From Posidonia oceanica (Eukaryota > Streptophyta > Magnoliopsida > Alismatales > Posidoniaceae), in contig JAZBRS010000044.1 of NCBI GenBank assembly GCA_037176725.1, positions 5,270,001 to 5,334,000 on the forward strand: 64,000 bases of DNA, given 5' to 3'. Both the position numbers and the translations under genes were made by a program. Under the pieces are notes generated by a model. It searched no databases and was not told where the DNA came from. It was given only the letters and a program-made list of their open reading frames with translations. This document shows, piece by piece, positions 33,036 through 43,779 of this stretch (the stretch's first letter is position 1; each line of letters opens with the position of its first letter).

Positions 33036-33800
33036 TTGTTTCAATTGGGCCTAATGGATTTGGATATTTGCTTTCGAGTGGATGTTGCTCCTGCAAAACC
33101 CACAAAAGAAAGCAGTATGGATGCAAAAGTTCAATATGAAAAATGGGAAAGACCTATTAGATTATCTCTATCGTTTATGTTACAACATGTGCCTAGAGAT
33201 ATTCGAGGTCTTGTGACTTCTAATACTCTGGCAACAACTTATTTGGAAACGATTGAACAACAATTTGTTAGAACTGACAAAGTTAAAGTAGACGCTTTGA
33301 TTCAAAAGTTCACTTCCATACGCTATACAAGAAAAGAAAATATAAGAGAATACATCATAGTTATGCGAGAAATTGTAGGAAAACTGAATGATCTCAAGAT
33401 TACCATTTCAGATTGCTTTTTAGTCCACTTCATCTAGCTGACACTACCGCCTGAGTATAACCTTTTTAAGGTCTCCTACAACACACATAAGTATAAATGA
33501 TCAATTAATGAACTTATGACCAAGTGTGTTCAGAAGGAATAAAGATAGACTATTAATCCATTGGTCAAAAAAATGAATGCTGTGAATTTAGCTAGTCACG
33601 GATTAGGGGGTTACGCATCTAAAGGAAAGAAGATAAAAAAAATTCTGAAAATAAGCATAAAATTGATGTGGCCAACAAGCCCATCACTAAGGAAATGTGT
33701 TATTTCCACAACAAATGTGGGCATTTAAATAAAGATTGCTTAAAATACAAGAAATTGATCGAAAAGAAAAATTCAAATAATATTATATCTATTGCAACTT
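33036..33800 (+). pseudogene. gag: Ty1/copia gag
   Basis: Nucleocapsid protein of the copia element. The intact part (33036-33437, 133 codons) has the copia gag pattern: MDLDICFRVD at the N-terminus, YEKWERPIRLSL, a RGLVTSN block, EQQFVRTDKVKVDALI, and YIIVMREIVGKLNDL. After the TAG at 33435 the text goes on (LPPEYN, then NELMTKCVQKE) with further stops. A CCHC-like knuckle at about 33702-33745 has CYFHNKCGHLNKDC, where the second Cys is replaced by His. Start uncertain; an upstream Trp/Phe-rich piece is frameshifted. Confidence 0.85.
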
Positions 33801-34280
33801 GCACGCCATGAACCAAATTTAATTTATGTTCCTAGTACTAGATGGTAAATTAACTTGGGTGCTATTGTACACATTTCAACCACTTTACAGGGATTTCTGA
33901 TAATGCGAGCTCGAATTAAGTGCAAAAGGTTCGTTATTTCGAGAAACCAGATGTGATCACACGTAAAGTTAGTGGGAGACTACAGAATCACCTTGGAGTA
34001 TGGATAACTGTTAATTTTAAGAGACCATTTTTATGTTTCATATTTTCAGAGAAACTTAATATCTGTAATAAAGTTAATTAAAGACAATTATAACGCTTTG
34101 TTTAATGCTTCTGAAATGTCTTTAATAACGGAAAATGCTCCTATTGCTACAGCTATTATTGATGGATTATTTCAATTGAATGTCTCTTCTAATTCTGAAT
34201 ATGTAGTATGTCTAGTATGTACTAATAAGAGGAATAGCTTAAGTAACACTTCAAGTATTTTGTGGCATAAAATATTATAA
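33801..34280 (+). pseudogene. pol: Ty1/copia protease and pre-integrase remnant
   Basis: Around 33840-33900 a decayed aspartic protease can be read: the usual VDSGAT motif has become NLGAIVHIST with a stop just before, so the catalytic Asp is lost. At 34098-34280 a 60-codon ORF ends in SILWHKIL, the LWHxRLGH start of the copia pre-integrase zinc module. It is broken off at 34280 by an insertion; the rest resumes near 38890. Confidence 0.75.
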
Positions 34281-34808
34281 CATATATCCCATGATTAACT
34301 CATAATTCATATATATTTTATTCCCCATATTTATTGATTAATGTATATAAATAATGCTACTTGAGGTGTTTTTTGTAAATTTTGCAAGAACCTGAAGACC
34401 TGAAAAGAATTGAGAAAAAGAAGGAAGAGAAAAGAATAAAAGATAAAAAGGAATTCAAATTCAGTCAATGATATTTTAAAGGAGAAGAGAAAAGAATTTT
34501 CTACATACGTAGATAAGTCAAATACGTGTTTTCCACATGCGTAAATACTAGGAGAAAAATAAGCTAACAGATTGACCAAGTTGGAGCTGATTCAGGGTGA
34601 CGTAGACGCCTCTACTAGGAGAAAGATAAGCTAACAGATTGAGCAAGTTGGAGCTGATTCAGGGTGACGTAGATGCCTCTCAGGCATCCGAATGCGTATA
34701 CGGCGCCTCCCACGCGCCCGATCAAGATAATGCTGACTTAGTCTTTGGCCGTCACATTTATCACTTGGAAATATATTGTATTTGAAATCTAATTTTTATC
34801 TTTTATAT
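34281..34808 (+). mobile_element. Left part of an insertion in the copia pre-integrase region
   Basis: Sequence foreign to copia begins right after the LWHKIL codons. No coding features. It contains a tandem duplication at 34549-34680 and is itself split by solo LTR C2. The matching right part is 38051-38890. I do not recognise the family and find no clear terminal repeats. Confidence 0.45.
34549..34680 (+). repeat. Two-copy tandem duplication of about 65 bp
   Basis: The unit holds TAGGAGAAA, GCTAACAGATTGA, AAGTTGGAGCTGATTCAGGG and GACGTAGACGCCTCT; two nearly identical copies stand side by side, so the event is recent relative to its surroundings. Confidence 0.85.
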
Positions 34809-37800
34809 TGTGAACGCCCGACCCTTTGAGGTCCGGACCGGTGAGGGCCCGGACAGAGAGAGGTCTTCACAGATAGCAACGCGAAGAAGGAAAACAAAAG
34901 ATAAGACAAAACAGAGTCGCCACCTAGTCTATTCAATCAGGAGACGAGGAAAACTGGGGGAAATGCAAGGAAACATGCAAATGAATGCAATGCTATGCAA
35001 AATGTATGACTCATGCCAAGGACGAGGGCAAAATGGTCATTGTAGGTCCAATTAAAGGGTAAGGACTCCTATTACGTGCGGGGAAGGTGTTAGGCACTCC
35101 TGACACGCCCGAGGAATCGGTCTTTCTTGGCTAATCTCGCTCGCATTTGCAAGAATTTCGGTAATGATTGCCTTTAACTTTACGCCCAAGGGGCGATGGA
35201 TGCTATGCCATGCTATGTATGTTTAAATGCCTGAATACCATGCATGGGAATTAAACGTGCAGTCTATGTGCTCAACAGCGCTGCCTGTGTTTCGAACTGG
35301 GTGAACCCTGGTTCGTGAGAACTCTAGACAGTATGCATCACTGCCCTAAATACTATGCAGGCGAGAAAACAAAACGCCGAGTAAAACCACGCAATGCAAG
35401 TGTGCGACAAGCAAAGGGGAAACAAAACAGGGACGGAAAACCGTGCGATGCAAAAGGACAGCATGCAAAAGGCATTGATAAAGCAGGCTAAGCTTGGCAA
35501 ACCACGCTGGAAACGACTAATTAAAGTCTAAGATATCATAAAGCGACGAAAACGGGTCGGGAAAACAAAGTCAAGGCGCAAAGCCTGAAAGCCGCTTTTA
35601 AACCACATACTGGGATGCTTAAACATGCTCAGGAAGCAATCAAAAGCGAAAAGCGAGGGTCGAATCGAAAACCACTCAAGCAAACAGGCTGCAGAAAACT
35701 TAAAATGTTGGACACTGGAAACCATGCGTCCAACGTTGGACACTGGAAACTAGGCATCCAACATAGAGAGCTTAAAAACTTGCAAGAAGCATGCATGCAT
35801 ATTTGATAAAAAAGGGATTTGATGCTGAGGGAAAGCCATGGATGATTGGAGCAAGCCAGATGATTAAGGCAATAATGATTGATGCATAAAAAAATAGGAG
35901 CAAGCATGGGATCTGAAAACTACAGACTCACTATGTTAGACGCTAGATGCAACTGCATCTAACGTAAGACGCAGTGATCCCAGCGTCCAACACAAAGAGG
36001 CAGGCACACTGAACTGCAAGGGAACTGAACCCATGAATCACTTAAACATGCATTCGAATCACTAGAAATAGGCAGTCACTTGGCATGCACACATGGATTA
36101 AATAAATACCTTAAGTAAAAGCAAGATCTGAGCCTTAAAGTGCAGACAAGCAAGCAGGGGCGTCCAACGTAGGATACAGGAAGCCAGCCGTCCAACGTAG
36201 GATGCAGGAAACCAGGCGTCCTACATAGAGAGATGAATAGCCAATTAAAATCAGCATATAACATGATAGAAAGCCTTGTAAACTTGCATGCAGTTGCTAG
36301 AAGACCCAATCATAACCACATATGCATGAATCAAGCAAACACAAGGAATAAGAGCATTATTCAAGCATTAAGGCACAAGCAACTAAGCAGAAGTGTAAGA
36401 CGCTGGGTACACCGGCGTCCAACGTTGGACGTCTTGTGTACCAGCGGCCAACGTTGAGAGGCAGGCACACCAAGCTGTAAAGAGAACTAAGCCCATGGAT
36501 CACTTAAACACGCATCCAAGCTACTGAAAACGGGCAAACTGAAGGCATGCAACATGGATTGAACAAGTTTCTTAAAAAAATACAACATCTGAGCATTAAA
36601 ACATGTGTAAGCATGCAGAGGCATAGGACGCTGGATACACAACGTCCAACGTTGGATGCATGTGTTCTAGCGTCCAACACAGAGAAATAGCAGGGCATCT
36701 GGAGGCATAAAACATAGATCCAAGCTAGGATCCAAACTTGACATAGACATGATATGGCATCTGGAAGCATGGAAGAAAGCATGTGACAAAAATCCACAGA
36801 TAAAAGCATTCAAACCATAGCAATATGGAAGCAAAATAAAAGAAAACAAGTAAATGAACCTGCAGGGTGTTGGACGCTGCCTCAGGGCACGTCTAACGTT
36901 GGACGCACCAGGTTATGCGTCCAACAGGTCGGGATCTTTCCTGGCTAAGATCAGTGGCCAAATCGATTGAAAACCACAAACTAACTAGCAAGGGAGCTAG
37001 AGTGAGTGACGACGAGCAAGTCCATGTGCTCGATGCCAGAAATGGGTGGGTGGATTGCTCCACCCAGCTCCTCCTCCTCGCGGCCGATGGCCGAGGCTTT
37101 TCTGGCCAACCAAGGGGCGTGTGTGCGTGAAAAACTAGCCTATCATACTACCACAGAAGCATGCAAGCTAAAGGTGAAGAGAAGCCTACTTGTTGGCAGC
37201 TCGGAGGGCTGCTTGCTGTCACTACCGGCGACATAGAAGAAGGTGGCGAGCGTAACTCTGGCGAGCTACTGGGACACGGGAGAAGGTCTGGAAAGGTGGT
37301 TGAAGGTTGAGGGATGCTCGTGGTGGATCGCACAAGGCTCTGGAAGCTCTCAATTTTCAGCGGAATCTGTGTGGTGGTTTGTGGGGAAGTGGGTTCTCGG
37401 AGTTTTGTTTGGGTTGTCTGGCAATGGCAGGAGATGGCAGGGATGGCAGGAGCACGCTGCGGGGTTGGTGGCCAGAGGTGGCGTGCACGGGAGTGGGCTC
37501 TAGGAGACTGTCGTGGTAGGTGAGGAGGTGGCGTGCGTGACGCGAAGCAGGTCGGCAAAGGGTGGCCGGTAGCGTCCAAACGAACGCGTGGCGGGAAAGT
37601 TGGGTAGGTGGCGATGTACGGGCGACATCGGGGTGAGGCACCGACTCCGGGGGTGAGCCAAGTGGCTGGGTGGTCTGAGGGGAAGGGCGGAGCTGACGGA
37701 GGGCGGCCCTGGGTGCGGCAGAGGGCAAGCCAAAGTGTTGATGCGGCCGACACGTTGGACGCTAGCATGCAGGCCGTCCAACGTTGGACGCTAGCATATG

Positions 37801-38050
37801 TAGCGTCCAACGTTGGACACTGGCACAGCCAGCGTCTAACATCCCAAGGTTGGTTTAAAGGCTGTTTTCGATATTTTGGCTTGGGTTAGGTGTGGGCTAA
37901 GGCTTAGGAAGGCTTGCGTGAAGGTCGGGAGGTTTTAGGTGAGTTTTTAGGGTTCGAATGGGGTTTAAATGGAAATTGGCTATCCCAGAGACCGAACGAG
38001 TTTGCAGGAGGATCTACCATCATCCAGGCTGTCAAATTGGGGTGTCTACG
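34809..38050 (-). mobile_element. Solo LTR C2 (Tat-type, minus strand)
   Basis: On the minus strand it starts with CGTAGACACCCC (A-to-G on the plus strand of an expected TGTAGACACCCC) and ends CGGGCGTTCACA. Flanks are TATAT on the left and TATAC on the right, a near-match five-base duplication. No internal region is present, so it is a solo LTR of 3,242 bp. It shares the GTTAGGCAC block (35090) and TGGCGACTC-type site (34915) with C1, C3, C4 and C5 but also carries seven GTTGGACGC modules like family A. GC-rich ORFs at 36915-37890 have no family pattern. Confidence 0.75.
35706..37843. repeat. Seven GTTGGACGC/GCGTCCAAC modules in LTR C2
   Basis: Modules at about 35706, 35937, 36160, 36393, 36625, 36870 and 37752. 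The first six are spaced 223 to 245 bp apart, and the stretches between share wording (GAACTG...CATGGATCACTTAAACA...GCATGCA), so here the module is part of a degenerate repeat of about 235 bp. The last one has three hairpins in a row. Confidence 0.8.
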
Positions 38051-38890
38051 TATACTTGGATTTGTCTCCAAGATGATGAAGTCTTGGTGCCTATCAAAGG
38101 ACCCTAGATCATCTACCATCTTCTAGGCTTAGACTCTCTTCTCTTTTGTTGTAGAGATCTGCAAGTGTTCCTCTTGTGTAATCTTAGTTTTTATCAATAA
38201 AATCATTTTTGCTTCTTCACTTATGTCTTTTATTCCAAGTTTTCTATTCAAGTTTTTATTTCCTATTATCTCTATGTGCAACTAATGTCTAGATCTAGGG
38301 TTCAGATGAAGTTTATGTAAGTTTAGATGTTGTGGTTATATCCCTCTGTGTTTTCTCATGCTTAAATGCTACAATTACTTAGGCTAGATGTATATTGCAT
38401 GAATCTCTATTATTCCGATAAACTTTGATAGATTAATATTGATTATATCTTTTTAATCTATACTTAGGGAAGAATAACTAGGGATCATGTGTATAATCTT
38501 AGATCTAAAGTATATCATTCGATTTAACTTGACTTGTGTGATTTTATCTAAGACTTAATAATCTATGGTGCATTGCATATAGATTATGCTTGTTGGGATA
38601 AAAACCATTGAATTAAACTATTTAGATCATGAAGAGAGACCGAGAGTAGATTTAATCATACACTTGTATTTTGCATAAATGGATTCAAAAACACTAGTTC
38701 TCTTTTAATATGAAGTTTACTTAAGTATTTAAAATCAATTAACTTTTAAATATGATTCTTTATATTTCATATTCCTCGTACAACATTAATTGATAATTAA
38801 TCTGTGCTATAACTCTATTCTTTGTGGGATCGACCCATATTTGCCTTTGTGCTACATAGTACACCGTGAACTTGAGGCTAATTAAAATTT
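38051..38890 (+). mobile_element. Right part of the insertion in the copia element
   Basis: AT-rich, no coding features. It ends near TTTGTGGGATCGACC...GAGGCTAATTAAAATTTT, after which copia coding (pre-integrase) resumes. Not recognised. Confidence 0.4.
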
Positions 38891-39258
38891 TACACATCAT
38901 CCCAATAGAGAGTGGAAAGATTGGTGAAAAATGGTCTTTTGGGATCATTAGATTTCACTGATTTTGAAACTTGTATTGATTGTATAAAGTCTAAAACAAC
39001 CAACACATACAAGAAACATACCACAAAATGTCAAGCTACTTTAGATTTGATTCATATTGATGTTTGTGGACCCAATAAATCATGTTTTATAGGATAGAAA
39101 TACTTTGTTACTTTTATCGATAACTATTTAGGTATGTGTATCTTTATCTCATTCATGAAAAGTCTGAAGTCCTCAAGTTTTTAAAGATTTCAAATTTAAG
39201 ATAGAGAAATAATTAGGAAAACTTATCAAAGTAATTAGATCAAATAGAGGTGACGAGT
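38891..39258 (+). pseudogene. pol: Ty1/copia pre-integrase and integrase start
   Basis: Resumes the copia polyprotein with VERLVKNGLLGSLDFTDF, the CIDCIKSK cysteine pair, and the integrase strand LDLIHIDVCGP carrying the first catalytic Asp. A TAG interrupts at about 39094 and several stops follow after 39180. It breaks at 39258 within the RSNRGDE block (second Asp), where LTR E1 is inserted; the next codons are found at 41769. Confidence 0.85.
39254..39258. repeat. Target site duplication CGAGT (left of E1)
   Basis: CGAGT also follows E1 at 41764-41768. Removing E1 and one CGAGT rejoins the copia integrase text, which proves the insertion. Confidence 0.9.
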
Positions 39259-40129
39259 TGTAACGACCCGAGCCACTACCAACAAATTCCAATAGCCCAA
39301 ACAAATTTAAACATAAACTAATGTTACATTTGCAATAATATACACGCTATTACAACAAAAATCTATGGCAGGAACCTCCAGTGGACAGCTACGTGACTCT
39401 GACTTTATGCACTACCACAACAAGCGGGAGAAAACTCTAGGCCCAATATTGCCCAACACAACTATCACAAGCCCCGCGGGCACAAGAACCACAACTAGTT
39501 GCGTTGCCTGGCGCCAAGCAACCAACCTGGCCTCAAGCAGCCGCCGAAGGACACTGCACTGCCACAAACACCCGTCCTGTGGAGGAGCGTGCCCGTCACG
39601 GTGTCCTCTCGCTAGAGGAGTCTCAAAAGCAATTCCTACCAGGGAAAGCTACTCACCCCTACCTAGGCGAGCTGTCTACACTCGGGACAAAATCACAAAG
39701 AATGCCTCATCGGTGCCCACAAACAACGTGCTTCGAACCACTCACGTAGTCCTCAATACCACAAAAGCGAGTCCCAGTGCCATGTAGCAACTACGGTATC
39801 ACATCCAGCTACGCAGGAGTATTATACCTCTTGAATCCACTGCCACGATACCGCTAGGTACATACGACACCCCGACCTGCGAACCTCAGCCCAGGCGAAG
39901 TATGCGACACGTTAGGAACATCGTCGCATCCCCAGGTCCAGACCACACAACTCCTAGGTTTTGGCTTACAGCAAAACCTCGACAAGACCCTTTGAAAACA
40001 CATCCATATTTTCACAAAACCATCTTCGAAAACCTTTAACATGCCACAAGATAATCATAGGCTAGAGCATACATAAACGCTAATTAAACATTAATTAAAA
40101 CCCCTTAAAAACATACCTAGGAGAGTCTC

Positions 40130-40350
40130 AGGCACTGGTTCGATAGATCGAATTTCTCCAATCGACCGAACCAGGGAGCTCAGGACACTCCCAGGTTCTG
40201 CTTCAGTAGACCGGAAGTTTCCGATCGGCCGAACCAGGAGCCTGAGGCTAGCTGCAGGCCTTAATTCGGCAAATCGAAAGTTTTCGGTCTGCCGAACTGC
40301 TCCCTGCCTCGGCATGCCGAAGGATTTCAGCACGTCGAATCAGGACACAG
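40130..40350. repeat. GTTCGGC...GCCGAAC inverted word modules in E1
   Basis: Four modules of 36-42 bp: CTGGTTCGATAGATCGAA with TCGACCGAACCAG; TTCAGTAGACCGG with CGGCCGAACCAGG; ATTCGGCAAATCGAAA with TTTTCGGTCTGCCGAA; CCTCGGCATGCCGAAGG with a weaker partner. Two more are in E2 at 42805-42905. Different words from families A and B, same design. Confidence 0.75.
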
Positions 40351-41599
40351 TTGGACAAACCTGCCATTTTCCAAAAAATCCTATTTTTCCTACATTCAAC
40401 CAAAAATCGCATACAATATACTGAAATGAAACAAGGAATCCATCCACACTAAAATCGTGGCATTCCAAGGCTCAAAGCTCACAGAAATACCTAAAAACCA
40501 CATGGCAAGCATTTATTAACCGGAACCGAATAAATCCGATTAAAACTCGTATAATCTACCAAAAATTGCCAAACCACATCCATGGCACTCAAAACATGGC
40601 AAGGAACACAAATATATCATTTTAAAGCTATTTTACAATCAATGTGTGAGATGTGCACCTTAAGGCACTAGCGACCCACTGCCTCTCCGGCGATCAACCA
40701 CGCACCATCGGCGATCTGCGACGCTTCCTCGGAGTCTACTCGACCAAGGGAAGAAACTGGAGACCACCCAACTCGAGCTCGTTGCACCCCGCCTCACAGC
40801 CACACGACGAACCATAATTAGGGCAAGGGGAGGAAGAACGAATCCAAAAACCCAAACGACACCCGACTCACCTTCATCGGTGCTTCGAGTACAAAGGGGG
40901 AGTTCGCCGACCACCACCTTGGACTGCCCACGCTCGCCGAACTGAGACGACCACCGGTGCCCCACCGAGTCGCGCCACCACCGACAGCCACAGCGAAGGG
41001 GAGGAAAAGGAGAAGGGAGAAAAGGGGAGGGTGCAGAAGAGGGGGAGGAGGAAGGGAGGAGTTGGAGATGGGTGAGGAGGAGGAGGAGCTCACACCGGCC
41101 CCAGCAGCCTAGGGCACGGACGAGAGGGAGAGGGAGAGTGGGGGAGAAGGAGGGGATGAGTGGAGGGGGAGGATAGAGTGAGTGGGAGAGAGTGAGAGAT
41201 GAGAGAGTGTGAGTGGAGGGGGAGGGAAAGAGAGGGGGGGAGAGAGAGAGAGAGAGAGAGAAGAAATGGAGGAAGAAGATGTGTGGGAGATGCGGGAGAA
41301 AACGCACACAGTGGCCATGCAGATATAAACGCAGCTGCAGCAACTGCAGAGCCATGGGCGCGCCTGCTTTCCCCCGCATGAAGTGGATCTCGCGCCCTCA
41401 TCAACTGGCACAGGCACCCGCATCCTGCTGCAACGAACACACACACGCACAGTGCCAGGTGGTCCCACGCATAGTGATATACTGGGTAAATTGCACTGCA
41501 CACCCCCAAGAATTAGGAAATCACAAGATGAAGAAGATAATGACCAAAGAGCAGGTAAAGATAAGGCCAGGGACCAAACCACAACCTTATCCCTCCGAC

Positions 41600-41665
41600 A
41601 AACCACAAGTAGGGTCCACCAACAACCACAAGTGGGGTCCACCAACAACCACAAGTGGGGCCCAC
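41600..41665 (+). repeat. 24-bp minisatellite CCACAAGTGGGGTCCACCAA
   Basis: Three tandem units in LTR E1, nearly identical. On the minus strand it lies close to the LTR start. Confidence 0.9.
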
Positions 41666-41768
41666 CAACAAAACACTAAGGCAAGCCAAGAACACCCGTC
41701 CATAAATACATGAATTCATTAAATCTATACAATTACAAGGGAAATGAATTCCCGGGTGTTACACGAGT

Positions 41769-41803
41769 ACTATGGCAGGCACATCGAGATGAGATAGATG
41801 CTT
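41769..41803 (+). pseudogene. pol: Copia integrase fragment after E1
   Basis: The text EYYGRHIE continues the RSNRGDE block broken by E1; a TAG follows shortly. It is cut again by E2 at 41804, only 40 bases after E1. The remainder of the integrase and the RT are not found in the window. Confidence 0.75.
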
Positions 41804-42907
41804 TGTAACACCCCAACACGTCACATACCAGCATCAGTACTACCCAAATTACATAATAATCAATTAAAAGAAAACTAAGCTATGATTAACATTGAAATTA
41901 ATATTTTACAAGCTAGACTACCCAAAAACCTCAGTTTGCGGCTACGTGGCTCCTATAAGTTACCAAAACAGGACTGCACTCCTAACCTGCACCTAGAAAC
42001 CAAACACAGAAACACATGAGCGACAACAAAGTCACCCAGCACGCGCCCACCAAAAACACGGAGGAAAAGGCATAAAAACTCAAGTTTTACATTAATTAAA
42101 ATCAAACCGAGTAATCCCTTGCAAAACCATACTAATTCAAAACATAATCAATTCATCGGCATTCACATGCTCATATAAATCATTTATGCATTTAAATCCA
42201 CGTCTGAAACCATTCCAGGAAAAACTACACACAGAACGAACAAAACCTCGTCGTGCACCCGGGCCACAGGTGACCGACCTGGCCACAAGCAGTCGCTGGG
42301 GACTCAAACCTGGAACCCTAATGCACTGCCGCAGTGCAGCTACCCCGAGTGGGAGCATACCACTGTCTTGGGAACTCAGCCCTCAATTTATGATATTTCT
42401 CAGTACATAGGGTTGCGTTCTCCGACGCTCCTTTGGTGCCCGAGCGCTTGGGGACTCTAACCCCAGCCCTAGCCAGCACCAGCATAGAGTGTAATTCGTC
42501 TGTTTCTCCGGACCCAATTGTACCACAGACTTCACCTTAAGCAACTAACTCTTGACTATTTAGGGGTATTAGTCGTCCCTAGTCTGCTGGTCAGAAGCTT
42601 CGGTTTCTCGGTTCTCAAAACCACGGAAATCTTTTTCAAAACCATTGCAAACCATGCATTTCTTTTCCAAACTCTTTTAGAAATTATTTGGAAAATATTC
42701 CTTATTACTTGCAAATCATTTATATTGACAGAATATCCATAAAACTAATACATCATCATAATCCAAGAATCAACTAAGAAATCACAAAATATCAAGTTTG
42801 GGTCTCGTTTGGCAGAATGAAATCATCCGGTAGACCGAATTAGGACCCAGAGGTCACTCCTAGGCTCTGGTTCGGCAGATCGAAACTCCTCGACTGACCG
42901 AACAGCT
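41804..42907 (-). mobile_element. LTR E2, truncated
   Basis: It starts TGTAACACCCCAACACG and resembles E1 in the same plus-strand order (a GGCTACGTGGCTC stretch, then Lys/Arg-poor AT-rich DNA, then GTTCGGCAGATCG words at 42805-42905). The other end is missing, because LTR C3 begins at 42908. No duplication is found. Confidence 0.6.
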
Positions 42908-43779
42908 TGTGTAACCATCCTGGTGACGTGATGCGCGCTGCCAAAGTACGCACGCACTGATCGATAAGAGGCCACAGCTAATGGTGAATTTGAGGAAGGA
43001 CGCTCGACTCGAAAACACCAGAAAAGGTGAAGAAAACAAAGGATAAAGCAAAAACGCAGTCGCCACCTAGTCTATTAAATCGGAAGAAGAGGTAAATCGA
43101 AGAAAGCATAAAAAACATGCAAATTCATGCAATACTATGCAAAAATATGACTTGTGCTTAGGATAAGGCCATAATGGTCATTACGGGCTAGAGAAAGGGT
43201 AAGGACTCCTGTTACGCACGGGGAAGGTGTTAGGCACCTCCGATACGCCTGGGATCGGTCTTTCTAGGCTTTTTACTTGCATATGCGGGAATGTTGGCAA
43301 TACTTGCCATTAACTGTATGCCCATAGGCGATAATGCTATGTCATACTATGAATGCTTAATGTATGCTTAATTACATATTTAAGATGCCATGATGAATGA
43401 AGGAAAACAAAACATGCGATCTATGTGCTCAACGGCACTGTTGGTATCTAAACTGGGCGTACCACGGTTATAAAGAAGTCCAAACAGTAAACATCATCGT
43501 CCTAATGGATGTAGGCGAGAAACTAAAATGTCGGGGAAAGCAATGCAATGCAAGGAGGCGGCATGCAACATGTATTCATGAAACATGCTAAGCTTAGTAA
43601 AAAAAAACCATGCCAAAACGACTAATTAAAGTTTAAAAAACTATGATGTAATGATAAATAAACCAAGGAAACGAAATTAGAGCAAAACAAGTTAAGTAAA
43701 CAAAAAACAAGGTGGCAAATAGGGGGCTCTGTCCATAGTCAGGCCTCTGGCCTGGGTTGCCTCTCACCACGGTGACAAC
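42908..43779 (-). mobile_element. LTR C3, partial (Tat-type, minus strand)
   Basis: It begins TGTGTAACCATCC (the LTR end on the minus strand) and has the C-family order: a TGGCGACTGC-type site (43055), CATAATGGTCATTACGG, and the GGGGAAGGTGTTAGGCACC block (43218). It is cut at 43780 by LTR C4. No gene. Confidence 0.7.

Larger units (their letters stand above)
39259..41763 (-). mobile_element. Solo LTR E1 (Ty3/gypsy type)
   Basis: 2,505 bp with ends TGTAACGACCCG and CCCGGGTGTTACA and a perfect five-base duplication CGAGT on both sides. Ends of this form (TGTAACACCC...GGGTCGTTACA) are common in plant gypsy LTRs, which suggests minus orientation. It includes GTTCGGC/GCCGAAC word pairs (40130-40350), a GA microsatellite (41215-41265), and a 24-bp repeat (41600-41665). 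The 239-codon minus ORF at 40660-41379 is Ser/Pro/Leu low complexity and not counted as a gene. Confidence 0.85.

Noticed and set aside
36915..37890. Possible gene in the GC-rich part of LTR C2 (several ORFs of 70-220 codons)
   Set aside because: Many overlapping ORFs on both strands, none with a domain; other C LTRs have a GC-rich part in the same place but without a common protein.
40660..41654. Minus-strand ORFs of 139-239 codons in LTR E1
   Set aside because: Ser/Pro/Leu low complexity from GA- and CT-rich DNA, with no family pattern, inside an LTR with clear ends.
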